IMG/VR virus record: IMGVR_UViG_3300017765_000004
Location: 1-56,542 of that record
DNA: 56,542 bases
From: a virus
Reading direction: 5' to 3' (one strand)
In this document: piece after piece, positions 44,765-51,456 of the stretch
Position numbering within the stretch: the first letter of the stretch is position 1
Layout of the letters: each line of letters opens with the position of its first letter
Notes under the pieces: model-generated
Told to the model about the DNA's origin: nothing
Databases searched by the model: none
The model's input: only the letters and a program-made list of their open reading frames with translations
Translations under genes and position numbers: made by a program

Positions 44765-46228
44765 ATGGCAGATTTGAAAATACAAAAGATAAACGAAGTA
44801 TATCTGCAAGTACAAACTGAACCTCATATTGAATATGAGCTGAGAGATAGATTCACTTTTGAGGTTCCTAATAAAAAATTCATGCCCCAGTATAGATCAA
44901 GATACTGGGATGGATTTGTGCATCTTTTTAATATGAAGACCAAAAGAATCTATGTTGGACTTTTGGATAAAATTGTAGCATTCTGTGAAACATCAGGATA
45001 TTCTTATGAATTTGAAGATAATAAATTTTATGGACTACCATTTGAAGTAAATGATTTTGTATCTCACAATGGTGTGAAAGATTACATGAAATCAATCACC
45101 AGTTTCAAACCTAGAGACTACCAGATTGATGCTGTATATGATGCACTGAGATATAATAGAAAGTTACTTATATCACCAACTGCTTCAGGCAAATCTCTGA
45201 TGATATATTCTATTGTTAGATATTTTGTTGGTTTAAATAAAAAAATTTTACTGGTTGTTCCAACAACATCTCTTGTTGAACAAATGTTCAAAGACTTTCA
45301 AGATTATGGTTGGGATGCAGAAAACCATTGTCATAGGATCTATGCTGGTAGAGAAAGAGTCAATACTAATGAGGTTACAATCACAACCTGGCAATCAGTG
45401 TATCAATTGGATAGAAAATTCTTTGAGGAGTATGATGTAGTCATTGGTGATGAGGCGCATCTTTTTAAGAGTAAGTCACTTATAGGTATAATGGACAAAT
45501 TACATCATGCAAAATATAGATATGGATTTACAGGAACTTTGGATGGCACACAGACCCATAAGTGGGTGTTAGAGGGTCTCTTTGGTCCATCATACAAAGT
45601 CACACAAACTAAAAAATTAATTGATGAAGGACATCTTGCTACACTTGATATACAATGTTTAGTATTAAAATATAAACCACAAAAATTTGATACCTATGAA
45701 GATGAAATACAATTCTTAATAGGTCATGAAAAAAGAAATAATCTTATTACAAATCTAGCACTTGACTTGAAAGGTAATACATTAATACTTTACTCTAGAG
45801 TAGAAGCACATGGTGCTGTAATTTTTGATAAGATAAATAAAAATGCTAGTGACAAAAGAAAAATATTTTTTGTCCATGGTGGTGTAGATGCTGAAGATAG
45901 AGAGCAAGTTAGAAGCATAACTGAGCAAGAAAATGATGCTATTATTGTCGCTTCTTATGGCACTTTCAGTACAGGTATAAATATTAAAAATTTACATAAT
46001 GTAATCTTTGCCTCTCCATCAAAATCTCGTATTCGTAATCTTCAGAGTATTGGTAGAGTCCTAAGAAAAGGCAAAAGTAAAGTGAAAGCAAAACTTTATG
46101 ATATTGCTGATGATCTATCAACTAGATCAAGAAAGAATTACACACTAAATCACTTCATTGAAAGAGTGAAAATTTATGTTCAAGAACAATTCAATTATGA
46201 GATTACATCAGTTAACATAAAAGACTAG
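44765..46228 (+). CDS. uvsW: UvsW RNA-DNA / branched-DNA helicase
   Basis: A superfamily 2 helicase of 487 residues (T4 UvsW 503). Walker A is SPTASGKS (residues ~137-144), DEAH is GDEAH (228-232), motif III-like GFTGTL lies further on, and motif VI is QSIGRVLRKGK. The N-terminal ~110 residues are the UvsW-specific domain (YRSRYWDGFVHLFNMKTKRI). It unwinds R-loops and stalled forks and so switches replication from origin to recombination mode. In T4 it is made late from its own late promoter, which agrees with the octamer found upstream. Confidence 0.95.
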   Translation: MADLKIQKINEVYLQVQTEPHIEYELRDRFTFEVPNKKFMPQYRSRYWDGFVHLFNMKTKRIYVGLLDKIVAFCETSGYSYEFEDNKFYGLPFEVNDFVSHNGVKDYMKSITSFKPRDYQIDAVYDALRYNRKLLISPTASGKSLMIYSIVRYFVGLNKKILLVVPTTSLVEQMFKDFQDYGWDAENHCHRIYAGRERVNTNEVTITTWQSVYQLDRKFFEEYDVVIGDEAHLFKSKSLIGIMDKLHHAKYRYGFTGTLDGTQTHKWVLEGLFGPSYKVTQTKKLIDEGHLATLDIQCLVLKYKPQKFDTYEDEIQFLIGHEKRNNLITNLALDLKGNTLILYSRVEAHGAVIFDKINKNASDKRKIFFVHGGVDAEDREQVRSITEQENDAIIVASYGTFSTGINIKNLHNVIFASPSKSRIRNLQSIGRVLRKGKSKVKAKLYDIADDLSTRSRKNYTLNHFIERVKIYVQEQFNYEITSVNIKD

Positions 46229-46241
46229 ACAGGAGGTAAGT

Positions 46242-46643
46242 ATGATAGAAGATGATTTCTACTGTACCATCAAATTAAAACATAGTGGTGAAGAAATATT
46301 TGCCAAGGTAGCAGCTAGTGAAGAAGAGGATAGAACAATGTTGATTGTATCCAATCCTGTCTGCATTGAAGAAATAAAAATGAGAGGTAAGACTTGTGGT
46401 TACAAGTTTGAACCATGGTTAAAAACAACAAGAGAAGATATGTTTATCTTGAAGATGGAAGATGTTTTAACAATGAGTGAATCTGATGATATTGATTTAA
46501 TTGTATACTATCAAGATTTCGTTAGAAAAGGGCAAAAAGGCAATAAAACAAGACCTAATAGACAAATGGGATATATATCTAGTGTGCATGAAGCCAAAGA
46601 GGTACTAGAAAAGATCTTTAAGTTAGATTCGTATAAAAGCTAG
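46242..46643 (+). CDS. Conserved protein between uvsW and gp55, possible Sm-like fold
   Basis: A 133-residue protein with a strong ribosome site (AGGAGGT six bases before ATG). The beta-rich N-terminal half (FYCTIKLKHSGEEIFAKVAA, then EEDRTMLIVSNPV) has the strand order and short-turn pattern of Sm-like barrels, where a glycine-charged turn leads to a bent strand ending in NP. The C-terminal part is helical. The Sm-like idea is weak inference; no known function is assigned. It sits before the sigma-70 promoter of the gp55 cassette. Confidence 0.68.
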   Translation: MIEDDFYCTIKLKHSGEEIFAKVAASEEEDRTMLIVSNPVCIEEIKMRGKTCGYKFEPWLKTTREDMFILKMEDVLTMSESDDIDLIVYYQDFVRKGQKGNKTRPNRQMGYISSVHEAKEVLEKIFKLDSYKS

Positions 46644-46691
46644 TTTCTTTCTTTCAACCAGACAAACCTAGTCTAATGCTGATTCATAGGG

Positions 46692-46720
46692 TTGTCAAGT
46701 CTTATTAAATTTGATATAAT
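46692..46720 (+). promoter_or_regulatory. Host sigma-70-type promoter of gp55-47-46 cassette
   Basis: TTGTCA at 46692-46697 (5 of 6 matches to TTGACA), a 17-base spacer, and TATAAT at 46715-46720 (6 of 6). The gp55 ATG is 24 bases downstream of the -10 box. This is the strongest host-type promoter in the window and lies in the 101-base gap after the preceding gene. Confidence 0.78.
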
Positions 46721-46744
46721 GTTTTAAGAACATTATTCATTACT

Positions 46745-47293
46745 ATGCCATTCATTAAAAATGCCTATGGAGTTATGAGTAGTCCTAAGAAGTCTGAGCA
46801 TTATGTGAATAATAAGGATTTCCTTGCTGCTCTGATTGACTATCGCAGTGATGTAGAGTTATCCTTTTTTAAACTACATGGTAGAGAACCCACCAAAGAA
46901 GAGAGAGCAAAGAGGTGGGAAACCAAGCCAGTTATTCCAAGTTACATTGGAGAATGTTTTCTGAAGATTGCTAATCACCTATCATATAAACCAAACTTTG
47001 TGAACTATATGTTCAAGGATGATATGATCTGTGATGGTATTGAGAACTGTGTAAGATATATTCACAACTTTAATCCTGAGAAATCAAAGAATCCATTTGC
47101 TTATTTCACTCAAATCATTTACTATGCATTCTTGAGAAGAATTACTCAAGAGAAGAAGCAACTTGAGATTAAAAATAAAATCTTAGAGAGAACTGATTTT
47201 GATGAGGTCTTTGATGCCAATGACCTTGACAGCAGCAACTATTCTGAATATAATAGCATCAAGGATAATGTTCACTCTAAGTTGAGAAACTGA
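46745..47293 (+). CDS. 55: gp55 late sigma factor
   Basis: A 182-residue, highly reduced sigma-70 family protein (T4 gp55 is 185). The region NYMFKDDMICDGIENCVRYI, followed by FNPEKSKNPFAYFTQIIYYA and FLRRI, is the conserved region-2 equivalent that binds core RNA polymerase and melts the late octamer. It would read the TATAAATA-type sites found throughout this window. It is driven by the sigma-70-type promoter and its stop shares two bases with the gp47 start (TGATG), so early RNA makes the late factor. Confidence 0.93.
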   Translation: MPFIKNAYGVMSSPKKSEHYVNNKDFLAALIDYRSDVELSFFKLHGREPTKEERAKRWETKPVIPSYIGECFLKIANHLSYKPNFVNYMFKDDMICDGIENCVRYIHNFNPEKSKNPFAYFTQIIYYAFLRRITQEKKQLEIKNKILERTDFDEVFDANDLDSSNYSEYNSIKDNVHSKLRN

Positions 47294-48333
47294 TGCGTCT
47301 TGCTATTATCACTGATACTCATTATGGTGCAAGAAAGGGTTCTAAACTCTTTCATGACTATTTTGAGAAGTTTTATAATGATATCTTTTTTCCATCTTTG
47401 GATGAGAATAAGATTAAAACAGTCATCCATATGGGTGATGCCTTTGATAGCAGGCGTGGAGTAGAATTTAGATCACTTGAGTGGTCCAAAAGAGTTGTCT
47501 TTGATCCTCTCAAAGAAAGAGGTATTACTGTTCATCTTATGGTGGGCAATCATGATGCATATTATAAAAATACTAATGATGTCAACTCAGTGGATCTACT
47601 TTTGAGAGAGTATGATAACATTAATGTTTATTCTTCTCCAACAGAGGTGAAGATAGACAACCTTGATATTTTATTCATTCCCTGGATTTGTGAAGAAAAT
47701 GAGAAAGAAACTTATCAACTTATTGAAAGTACAACTTGCAACATCGCGATGGGGCACCTTGAACTCAGCGGATTTAGAGCTCATAGAGGCTGCATCATGG
47801 AGCATGGTCATGAGAGCAAACTATATCAGAAGTTCAAGAGGGTGTTTTCGGGTCATTACCATACAAGATCTGATGATGGAAAAATCTTCTACCTAGGTAA
47901 TCCATATGAAATATTCTGGAATGATGTCAATGACACCAGAGGATTTCATATCTTTGATACAAAAACATTAAAGCACACACCTGTTGATAATCCATATAAG
48001 ATGTTTTACAACATCTATTATGAGGACACTGACTATCAAATGTTTGATGTTAGAGAGTATGAAAACAAGATTGTAAAAGTCATTGTGAGAAAGAAGACTG
48101 ACTCTCATAAGTTTGAAAAATTTATTGATAAACTTTATTCTGCTGGAGTTTCTGATCTTAAGATCGTTGAAAACTTTCAACTACAAGAGTCAGAAGACTT
48201 TGAAGTTGAGGAATCAGAAGATACAATGTCTATCCTTGAAAGATATATTGAGGAATCTGAGACTGAACTGGATAAAGCATTTATCAAAAGTTTGATGAAG
48301 ACTACTTACCAAGAAGCATGTGAGATGGTATAA
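47293..48333 (+). CDS. 47: gp47 recombination nuclease subunit (SbcD/Mre11-like)
   Basis: A metallophosphoesterase of 346 residues (T4 gp47 is 339). Motifs in order are TDTHYG (D8, H10), HMGDAFDSRRG, VGNHDAYYKN, an MGHLELSG segment and FSGHYHTR, which hold the two catalytic metals. With gp46 it resects double-strand ends and degrades host DNA. It overlaps gp55 upstream and the DUF3110-like gene downstream by one base each, so the cassette is translationally coupled. Confidence 0.95.
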   Translation: MRLAIITDTHYGARKGSKLFHDYFEKFYNDIFFPSLDENKIKTVIHMGDAFDSRRGVEFRSLEWSKRVVFDPLKERGITVHLMVGNHDAYYKNTNDVNSVDLLLREYDNINVYSSPTEVKIDNLDILFIPWICEENEKETYQLIESTTCNIAMGHLELSGFRAHRGCIMEHGHESKLYQKFKRVFSGHYHTRSDDGKIFYLGNPYEIFWNDVNDTRGFHIFDTKTLKHTPVDNPYKMFYNIYYEDTDYQMFDVREYENKIVKVIVRKKTDSHKFEKFIDKLYSAGVSDLKIVENFQLQESEDFEVEESEDTMSILERYIEESETELDKAFIKSLMKTTYQEACEMV

Positions 48334-48605
48334 TGTACATACTCACTATACTTGGAAAAGAAAAAGAGGGTGCATATTCTGTAATAGATGAAGATGGGGA
48401 GAATGTTCTTTATCTCTTTGAAGAGGATGATGATGCTATGAGATATGCCATGCAGTTGGAGGAAGGTGGATATCCAGAGATGCATGTGCTAGAAATAGAT
48501 GAAGAGATGATGTTGAAGACTTTAGAACTGCATGATCACAAATATGCAGTTATTTCAAAAAATGATATTGTAATACCTCCTGAAAACGCAAATGATTATC
48601 TTTGA
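48333..48605 (+). CDS. DUF3110-like protein between gp47 and gp46
   Basis: A 90-residue acidic protein. The pattern GAYSVIDEDGENVLYLFEED, then DDAMRYAMQLEEGGYPEMHV and VLEID, resembles DUF3110, a small family of cyanobacteria and plant plastids (FExxDDAxRYAxxLEAxxFPxPxVE). The ATG overlaps the gp47 stop (TAATG) and its end overlaps gp46 by 14 bases, so it is locked between the nuclease subunits. Its role is unknown; a regulator or small partner of the gp46/47 complex, or a protein taken from a cyanobacterial host, are possible. Confidence 0.75.
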   Translation: MYILTILGKEKEGAYSVIDEDGENVLYLFEEDDDAMRYAMQLEEGGYPEMHVLEIDEEMMLKTLELHDHKYAVISKNDIVIPPENANDYL

Positions 48606-50304
48606 AAAAATTTCTTGGAAGAACTTCCTTAGTACAGGTAATCATTCAACAGAAGTCAACCTGAGTTCAGATCCAACAACACTGATTGTTGGATCTAATG
48701 GTGCTGGTAAGTCAACTATTCTTGATGCACTTACATTTTCTTTGTATGGAAAATCATTTCGTAAGATCAACAAAGCACAGTTGATTAATAGTTCAAATGA
48801 AAAGGATTGCTTTGTCTCTATAGAATTCTCAATTAATGGTGTGAATTGGAAAGTTGAAAGGGGTATTAAACCAAATATATTTAAGATTTACAAGAATGGG
48901 GAAGAATTAAATCAAAGTTCATCTGCACTTTATCAACAAAAGTGGTTAGAGCAGAGTGTGCTCAAGATGAACTATAAATCATTCACACAGATTGTAATTT
49001 TAGGTAGCAGCACTTTTGTACCTTTCATGCAGTTACCTGCTGCCAGTAGAAGAGAGGTGGTAGAGGATCTTCTTGATATTAAAATATTCTCATCCATGAA
49101 TTTTTTAATCAAAGATAAGATTAGAGTTATCAAAGATGAAATTAGAACATTAGAACTCAAGAAAGAATCTTTAAATGAAAAAGTTCACATGCAGAGAGAG
49201 TTCATACAAAAGGTTGAGAATGAAGCAGAATCAAATATAGAATTTAAAAATAAAAAAATTGATAAACTGGATGATGAAGTTGCAAGTCTAATGAAGAAGA
49301 CTGAGTATCTCGATGAAGAGGTAAAAGCACAGCAACTTGCACTTGAGTCATATAAAGGGTCTTCTGACAAGCTCAAAGAATTCAATACAATCAAAGGTAA
49401 AATAACACAAAAGATATCTAATATTGTTAAAGAGCACAAATTCTTCTCAGAGAATAGGGTTTGCCCTACCTGTGAACAGGATATTGAAGAATCATTTCGT
49501 TTAAATAGAATTGATGACTCCCAAAATAAAGCAGAAGAATTGCGTAAGGGTTTTGAGGAACTCCAGGATGCAATCAAAAAAGAGGAATTGAGGGAGTCCA
49601 ACTTCAAACAAACTTCAGGAGAAATAAGTAACCTACTTAATGGCATTTCTAAAAACAATACTTTTATCTCTACCTGCCAAAAGCAAATCAGAGATCTTGA
49701 ACAGGAAATTCAAAGAATTACCGATCAACTTGCAAACAGAAATACTGAAAATGAAAAGTTAATTACTTTCCAAGAAAGTTTAGAAGACACATACAAAAAA
49801 CTTGCAGATAAGAAGGAAAGCATTTCTTACCATGACTTCACTTACAGTCTTCTCAAAGATGGTGGGGTAAAAACAAAAATTATCAAGAAGTATCTCCCTC
49901 TTATCAATCAACAAGTTAATAGATTCTTACAGATCATGGACTTCTACATCAACTTCAAGCTTGATGAGGAGTTCAATGAAACTATAGAATCACCCATTCA
50001 TGAAGATTTTTCCTATGCTTCATTCAGTGAAGGAGAGAAATCCAGAATTGATCTGGCTCTTATCTTTGCATGGAGAGAAGTAGCAAGATTTAAGAATTCA
50101 GTCAACACAAATCTGATGCTATTTGATGAAGTATTTGATTCATCACTTGATAGTTTTGGGACAGATGAGTTTCTCAGGATCATTAGATACATAGTCAAAG
50201 ATGTAAATGTATTTGTTATCTCTCATAAGAATGGGATGGAAGACAAATTTGAGAAAGTCATAAGGTATGAAAAGGTCAAAGGGTATAGTAGAATAGTATC
50301 CTAA
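48592..50304 (+). CDS. 46: gp46 recombination nuclease subunit (SbcC/Rad50-like)
   Basis: An SMC-like ATPase of 570 residues (T4 gp46 is 560). Walker A is GSNGAGKST (residues 34-42); long coiled-coil arms flank the zinc hook CPTC at 291-294; the ABC signature is SFSEGEKSRID; and Walker B is LMLFDEVFDSSLD. It pairs with gp47 to process DNA ends in recombination-dependent replication. The start lies inside the DUF3110-like gene. Confidence 0.96.
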   Translation: MIIFEKISWKNFLSTGNHSTEVNLSSDPTTLIVGSNGAGKSTILDALTFSLYGKSFRKINKAQLINSSNEKDCFVSIEFSINGVNWKVERGIKPNIFKIYKNGEELNQSSSALYQQKWLEQSVLKMNYKSFTQIVILGSSTFVPFMQLPAASRREVVEDLLDIKIFSSMNFLIKDKIRVIKDEIRTLELKKESLNEKVHMQREFIQKVENEAESNIEFKNKKIDKLDDEVASLMKKTEYLDEEVKAQQLALESYKGSSDKLKEFNTIKGKITQKISNIVKEHKFFSENRVCPTCEQDIEESFRLNRIDDSQNKAEELRKGFEELQDAIKKEELRESNFKQTSGEISNLLNGISKNNTFISTCQKQIRDLEQEIQRITDQLANRNTENEKLITFQESLEDTYKKLADKKESISYHDFTYSLLKDGGVKTKIIKKYLPLINQQVNRFLQIMDFYINFKLDEEFNETIESPIHEDFSYASFSEGEKSRIDLALIFAWREVARFKNSVNTNLMLFDEVFDSSLDSFGTDEFLRIIRYIVKDVNVFVISHKNGMEDKFEKVIRYEKVKGYSRIVS

Positions 50305-50315
50305 GCAGGAGAGTC

Positions 50316-50453
50316 ATGAAGGTCCCAAACTGGCAACAACACTCCAACAAGGAGCAGAAGAGGACTCTCAAGCCTCAGAAATTGCGTCAGTCTAAACAAA
50401 GATTACAGATGTTAAAGAAAAGATTACAATTTACCAAATCTTCATTAAGTTAG
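50316..50453 (+). CDS. Small basic protein after gp46
   Basis: A 45-residue open frame, ATG 50316, preceded by GGAGAG (50308-50313). The product is very basic and Gln/Lys-rich (MKVPNWQQHSNKEQKRTLKP, then QKLRQSKQRLQMLKKRLQ), predicted to be helical. The ribosome site, tight spacing after gp46 (11 bases) and clean stop support a real gene. Function unknown. Confidence 0.6.
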   Translation: MKVPNWQQHSNKEQKRTLKPQKLRQSKQRLQMLKKRLQFTKSSLS

Positions 50454-50466
50454 CATACGCTGACTA

Positions 50467-50472
50467 TATAAT
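50467..50472 (+). promoter_or_regulatory. Possible host-type -10 box
   Basis: TATAAT, 6 of 6 matches to the -10 consensus, 20 bases before a small gene. The best -35 with a 16-base spacer is TTAAGT (3 of 6), so the promoter is weak or needs an activator. Confidence 0.4.
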
Positions 50473-50491
50473 ACAGTGAATGGAGGTTACT

Positions 50492-50662
50492 ATGCACAAC
50501 CTGATTTCACATAATGAACTCGCATCGTGGAAGTGGGATCAAAAACAAACTGTTGAACAAAAATACGACCAAGTATCCGACTACTTCCAGTGCATCTCAG
50601 AATGTGGGATTATTGACCATCAAGCAAGGAGATTCTGCAGACACATCCTAACCACTGATTAA
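50492..50662 (+). CDS. Small protein of unknown function
   Basis: A 56-residue protein (MHNLISHNELASWKWDQKQT, then QCISECGIIDHQARRFCRHI). The start is ATG 50492, five bases after GGAGG (50482-50486); an in-frame ATG at 50480 would place the Shine-Dalgarno sequence inside the gene. The C-terminal half has two Cys and two His, with no clear metal-binding spacing. It ends before a strong hairpin. Confidence 0.62.
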   Translation: MHNLISHNELASWKWDQKQTVEQKYDQVSDYFQCISECGIIDHQARRFCRHILTTD

Positions 50663-50691
50663 AATTTAAAAGGAGTAATGCCCACCAAAGT

Positions 50692-50715
50692 CCCCCCTAG
50701 ATCTCTCTAGGGGGG
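50692..50715 (+). terminator. Strong hairpin terminator before internal-protein gene
   Basis: CCCCCCTAGA (50692-50701) pairs with TCTAGGGGGG (50706-50715) around TCTC, followed by ATTGGTTTT. It ends the 50.3-50.7 kb early transcript, and a late octamer follows at 50725. Confidence 0.8.
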
Positions 50716-50724
50716 ATTGGTTTT

Positions 50725-50732
50725 AATAAATA
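50725..50732 (+). promoter_or_regulatory. Candidate late promoter before internal-protein gene
   Basis: AATAAATA, 7 of 8 matches to the late octamer, nine bases after the hairpin and 21 bases before the ATG at 50754. It makes this gene late, unlike its neighbours. Confidence 0.55.
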
Positions 50733-50753
50733 AAATATAGGATTGTAGAAGAG

Positions 50754-51392
50754 ATGAAAACTTTTTCAGAATTCATTGCAGAATCAGAACAACAGTCAGG
50801 TGCTCTTGCTGCACACTTAGCTAGAACTGCTGCAGATAGAGCATCACAGTCTGGAACTGTTGGTGGAACTGAAAAGAAGTTTGAGAAGAGACCTTCACTT
50901 GGTTTAAAACGACCATCATTTAAGAGAAAGGATAAGATAAAAGTTAAAGGACCAAGAAAACCAGCACCATATGGAAGTGGACCAAGACCACAAAAGGCAT
51001 TACCTGGATCACGTGATGATGTGCAAAAGGTAAATGTGAAGGTTGAAAAACCAGCAGAGAAGAAACCAGCACTGAAACCTTCTACCTCAAGCACATCCAT
51101 TGCTAAGAGATCATCACAAAGTATTAGAAATGCTGGTAAGAATACAGCAGGATCTGTTCAGAAAGCAAGAGTCAGAGTTGAACCTCAACAAAGACCTGCA
51201 CTGCAACCTGCTGCTAAGAGGCCAGCATTAAGACCTGCAGCAGAAAGAGGTAAGATAAAACCAGCAGCATCAAGACCTGCACTTCCTCCTGGATCAGGGA
51301 ATCCAATATCACCAATGGTAAAAGCAGCAGCAAAACAAGCAGCACTCAAGGCAGCACAACAGAGAAAGGCACTACCTCCTGCCAGATCATAA
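50754..51392 (+). CDS. Candidate internal head protein with capsid-targeting peptide
   Basis: A 212-residue protein beginning MKTFSEFIAE, eight of ten residues identical to MKTYQEFIAE, the capsid-targeting peptide of T4 internal proteins IPI-IPIII, with the gp21 cut expected after IAE. The rest is strongly basic, Lys/Arg/Pro/Ala/Ser-rich and likely disordered, with repeats of RPAL-type and PAAxRPAL-type units, suited to bind DNA. I infer that it is packaged with the genome, matured by gp21 and injected. It has its own late octamer between terminators while its neighbours look early. In T4 such proteins protect DNA or act on the host; its own target is unknown. Confidence 0.78.
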   Translation: MKTFSEFIAESEQQSGALAAHLARTAADRASQSGTVGGTEKKFEKRPSLGLKRPSFKRKDKIKVKGPRKPAPYGSGPRPQKALPGSRDDVQKVNVKVEKPAEKKPALKPSTSSTSIAKRSSQSIRNAGKNTAGSVQKARVRVEPQQRPALQPAAKRPALRPAAERGKIKPAASRPALPPGSGNPISPMVKAAAKQAALKAAQQRKALPPARS

Positions 51393-51405
51393 AGTGTCCA
51401 GCACC

Positions 51406-51427
51406 CTCTGAAACCAGAGAGTTTTTT
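51406..51427 (+). terminator. Terminator-like hairpin after internal-protein gene
   Basis: CTCTG (51406-51410), loop AAAC, CAGAG (51415-51419), AG, then six T (51422-51427). The stem is short, but the T-run is good. Confidence 0.55.
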
Positions 51428-51435
51428 GGTATGAT
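51427..51435 (+). promoter_or_regulatory. Possible extended -10 promoter of VWA gene
   Basis: TGGTATGAT fits the extended -10 pattern TGnTATAAT with one mismatch; no good -35 was seen. A start near 51442 would give a short leader before the ATG at 51457. Confidence 0.4.
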
Positions 51436-51456
51436 GTGGGGACACAGGCAAAAACT

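Noticed and set aside
46643-46745. tRNA or small RNA in the 101-base gap before gp55
   Set aside because: No cloverleaf or stable hairpin was seen; the gap is explained by the sigma-70-type promoter.
50678-50710. Ten-codon frame ending in the hairpin at 50692 (leader peptide for attenuation)
   Set aside because: AGGAG lies only two bases from the ATG and no regulatory codon run is seen, so a leader peptide is not supported.
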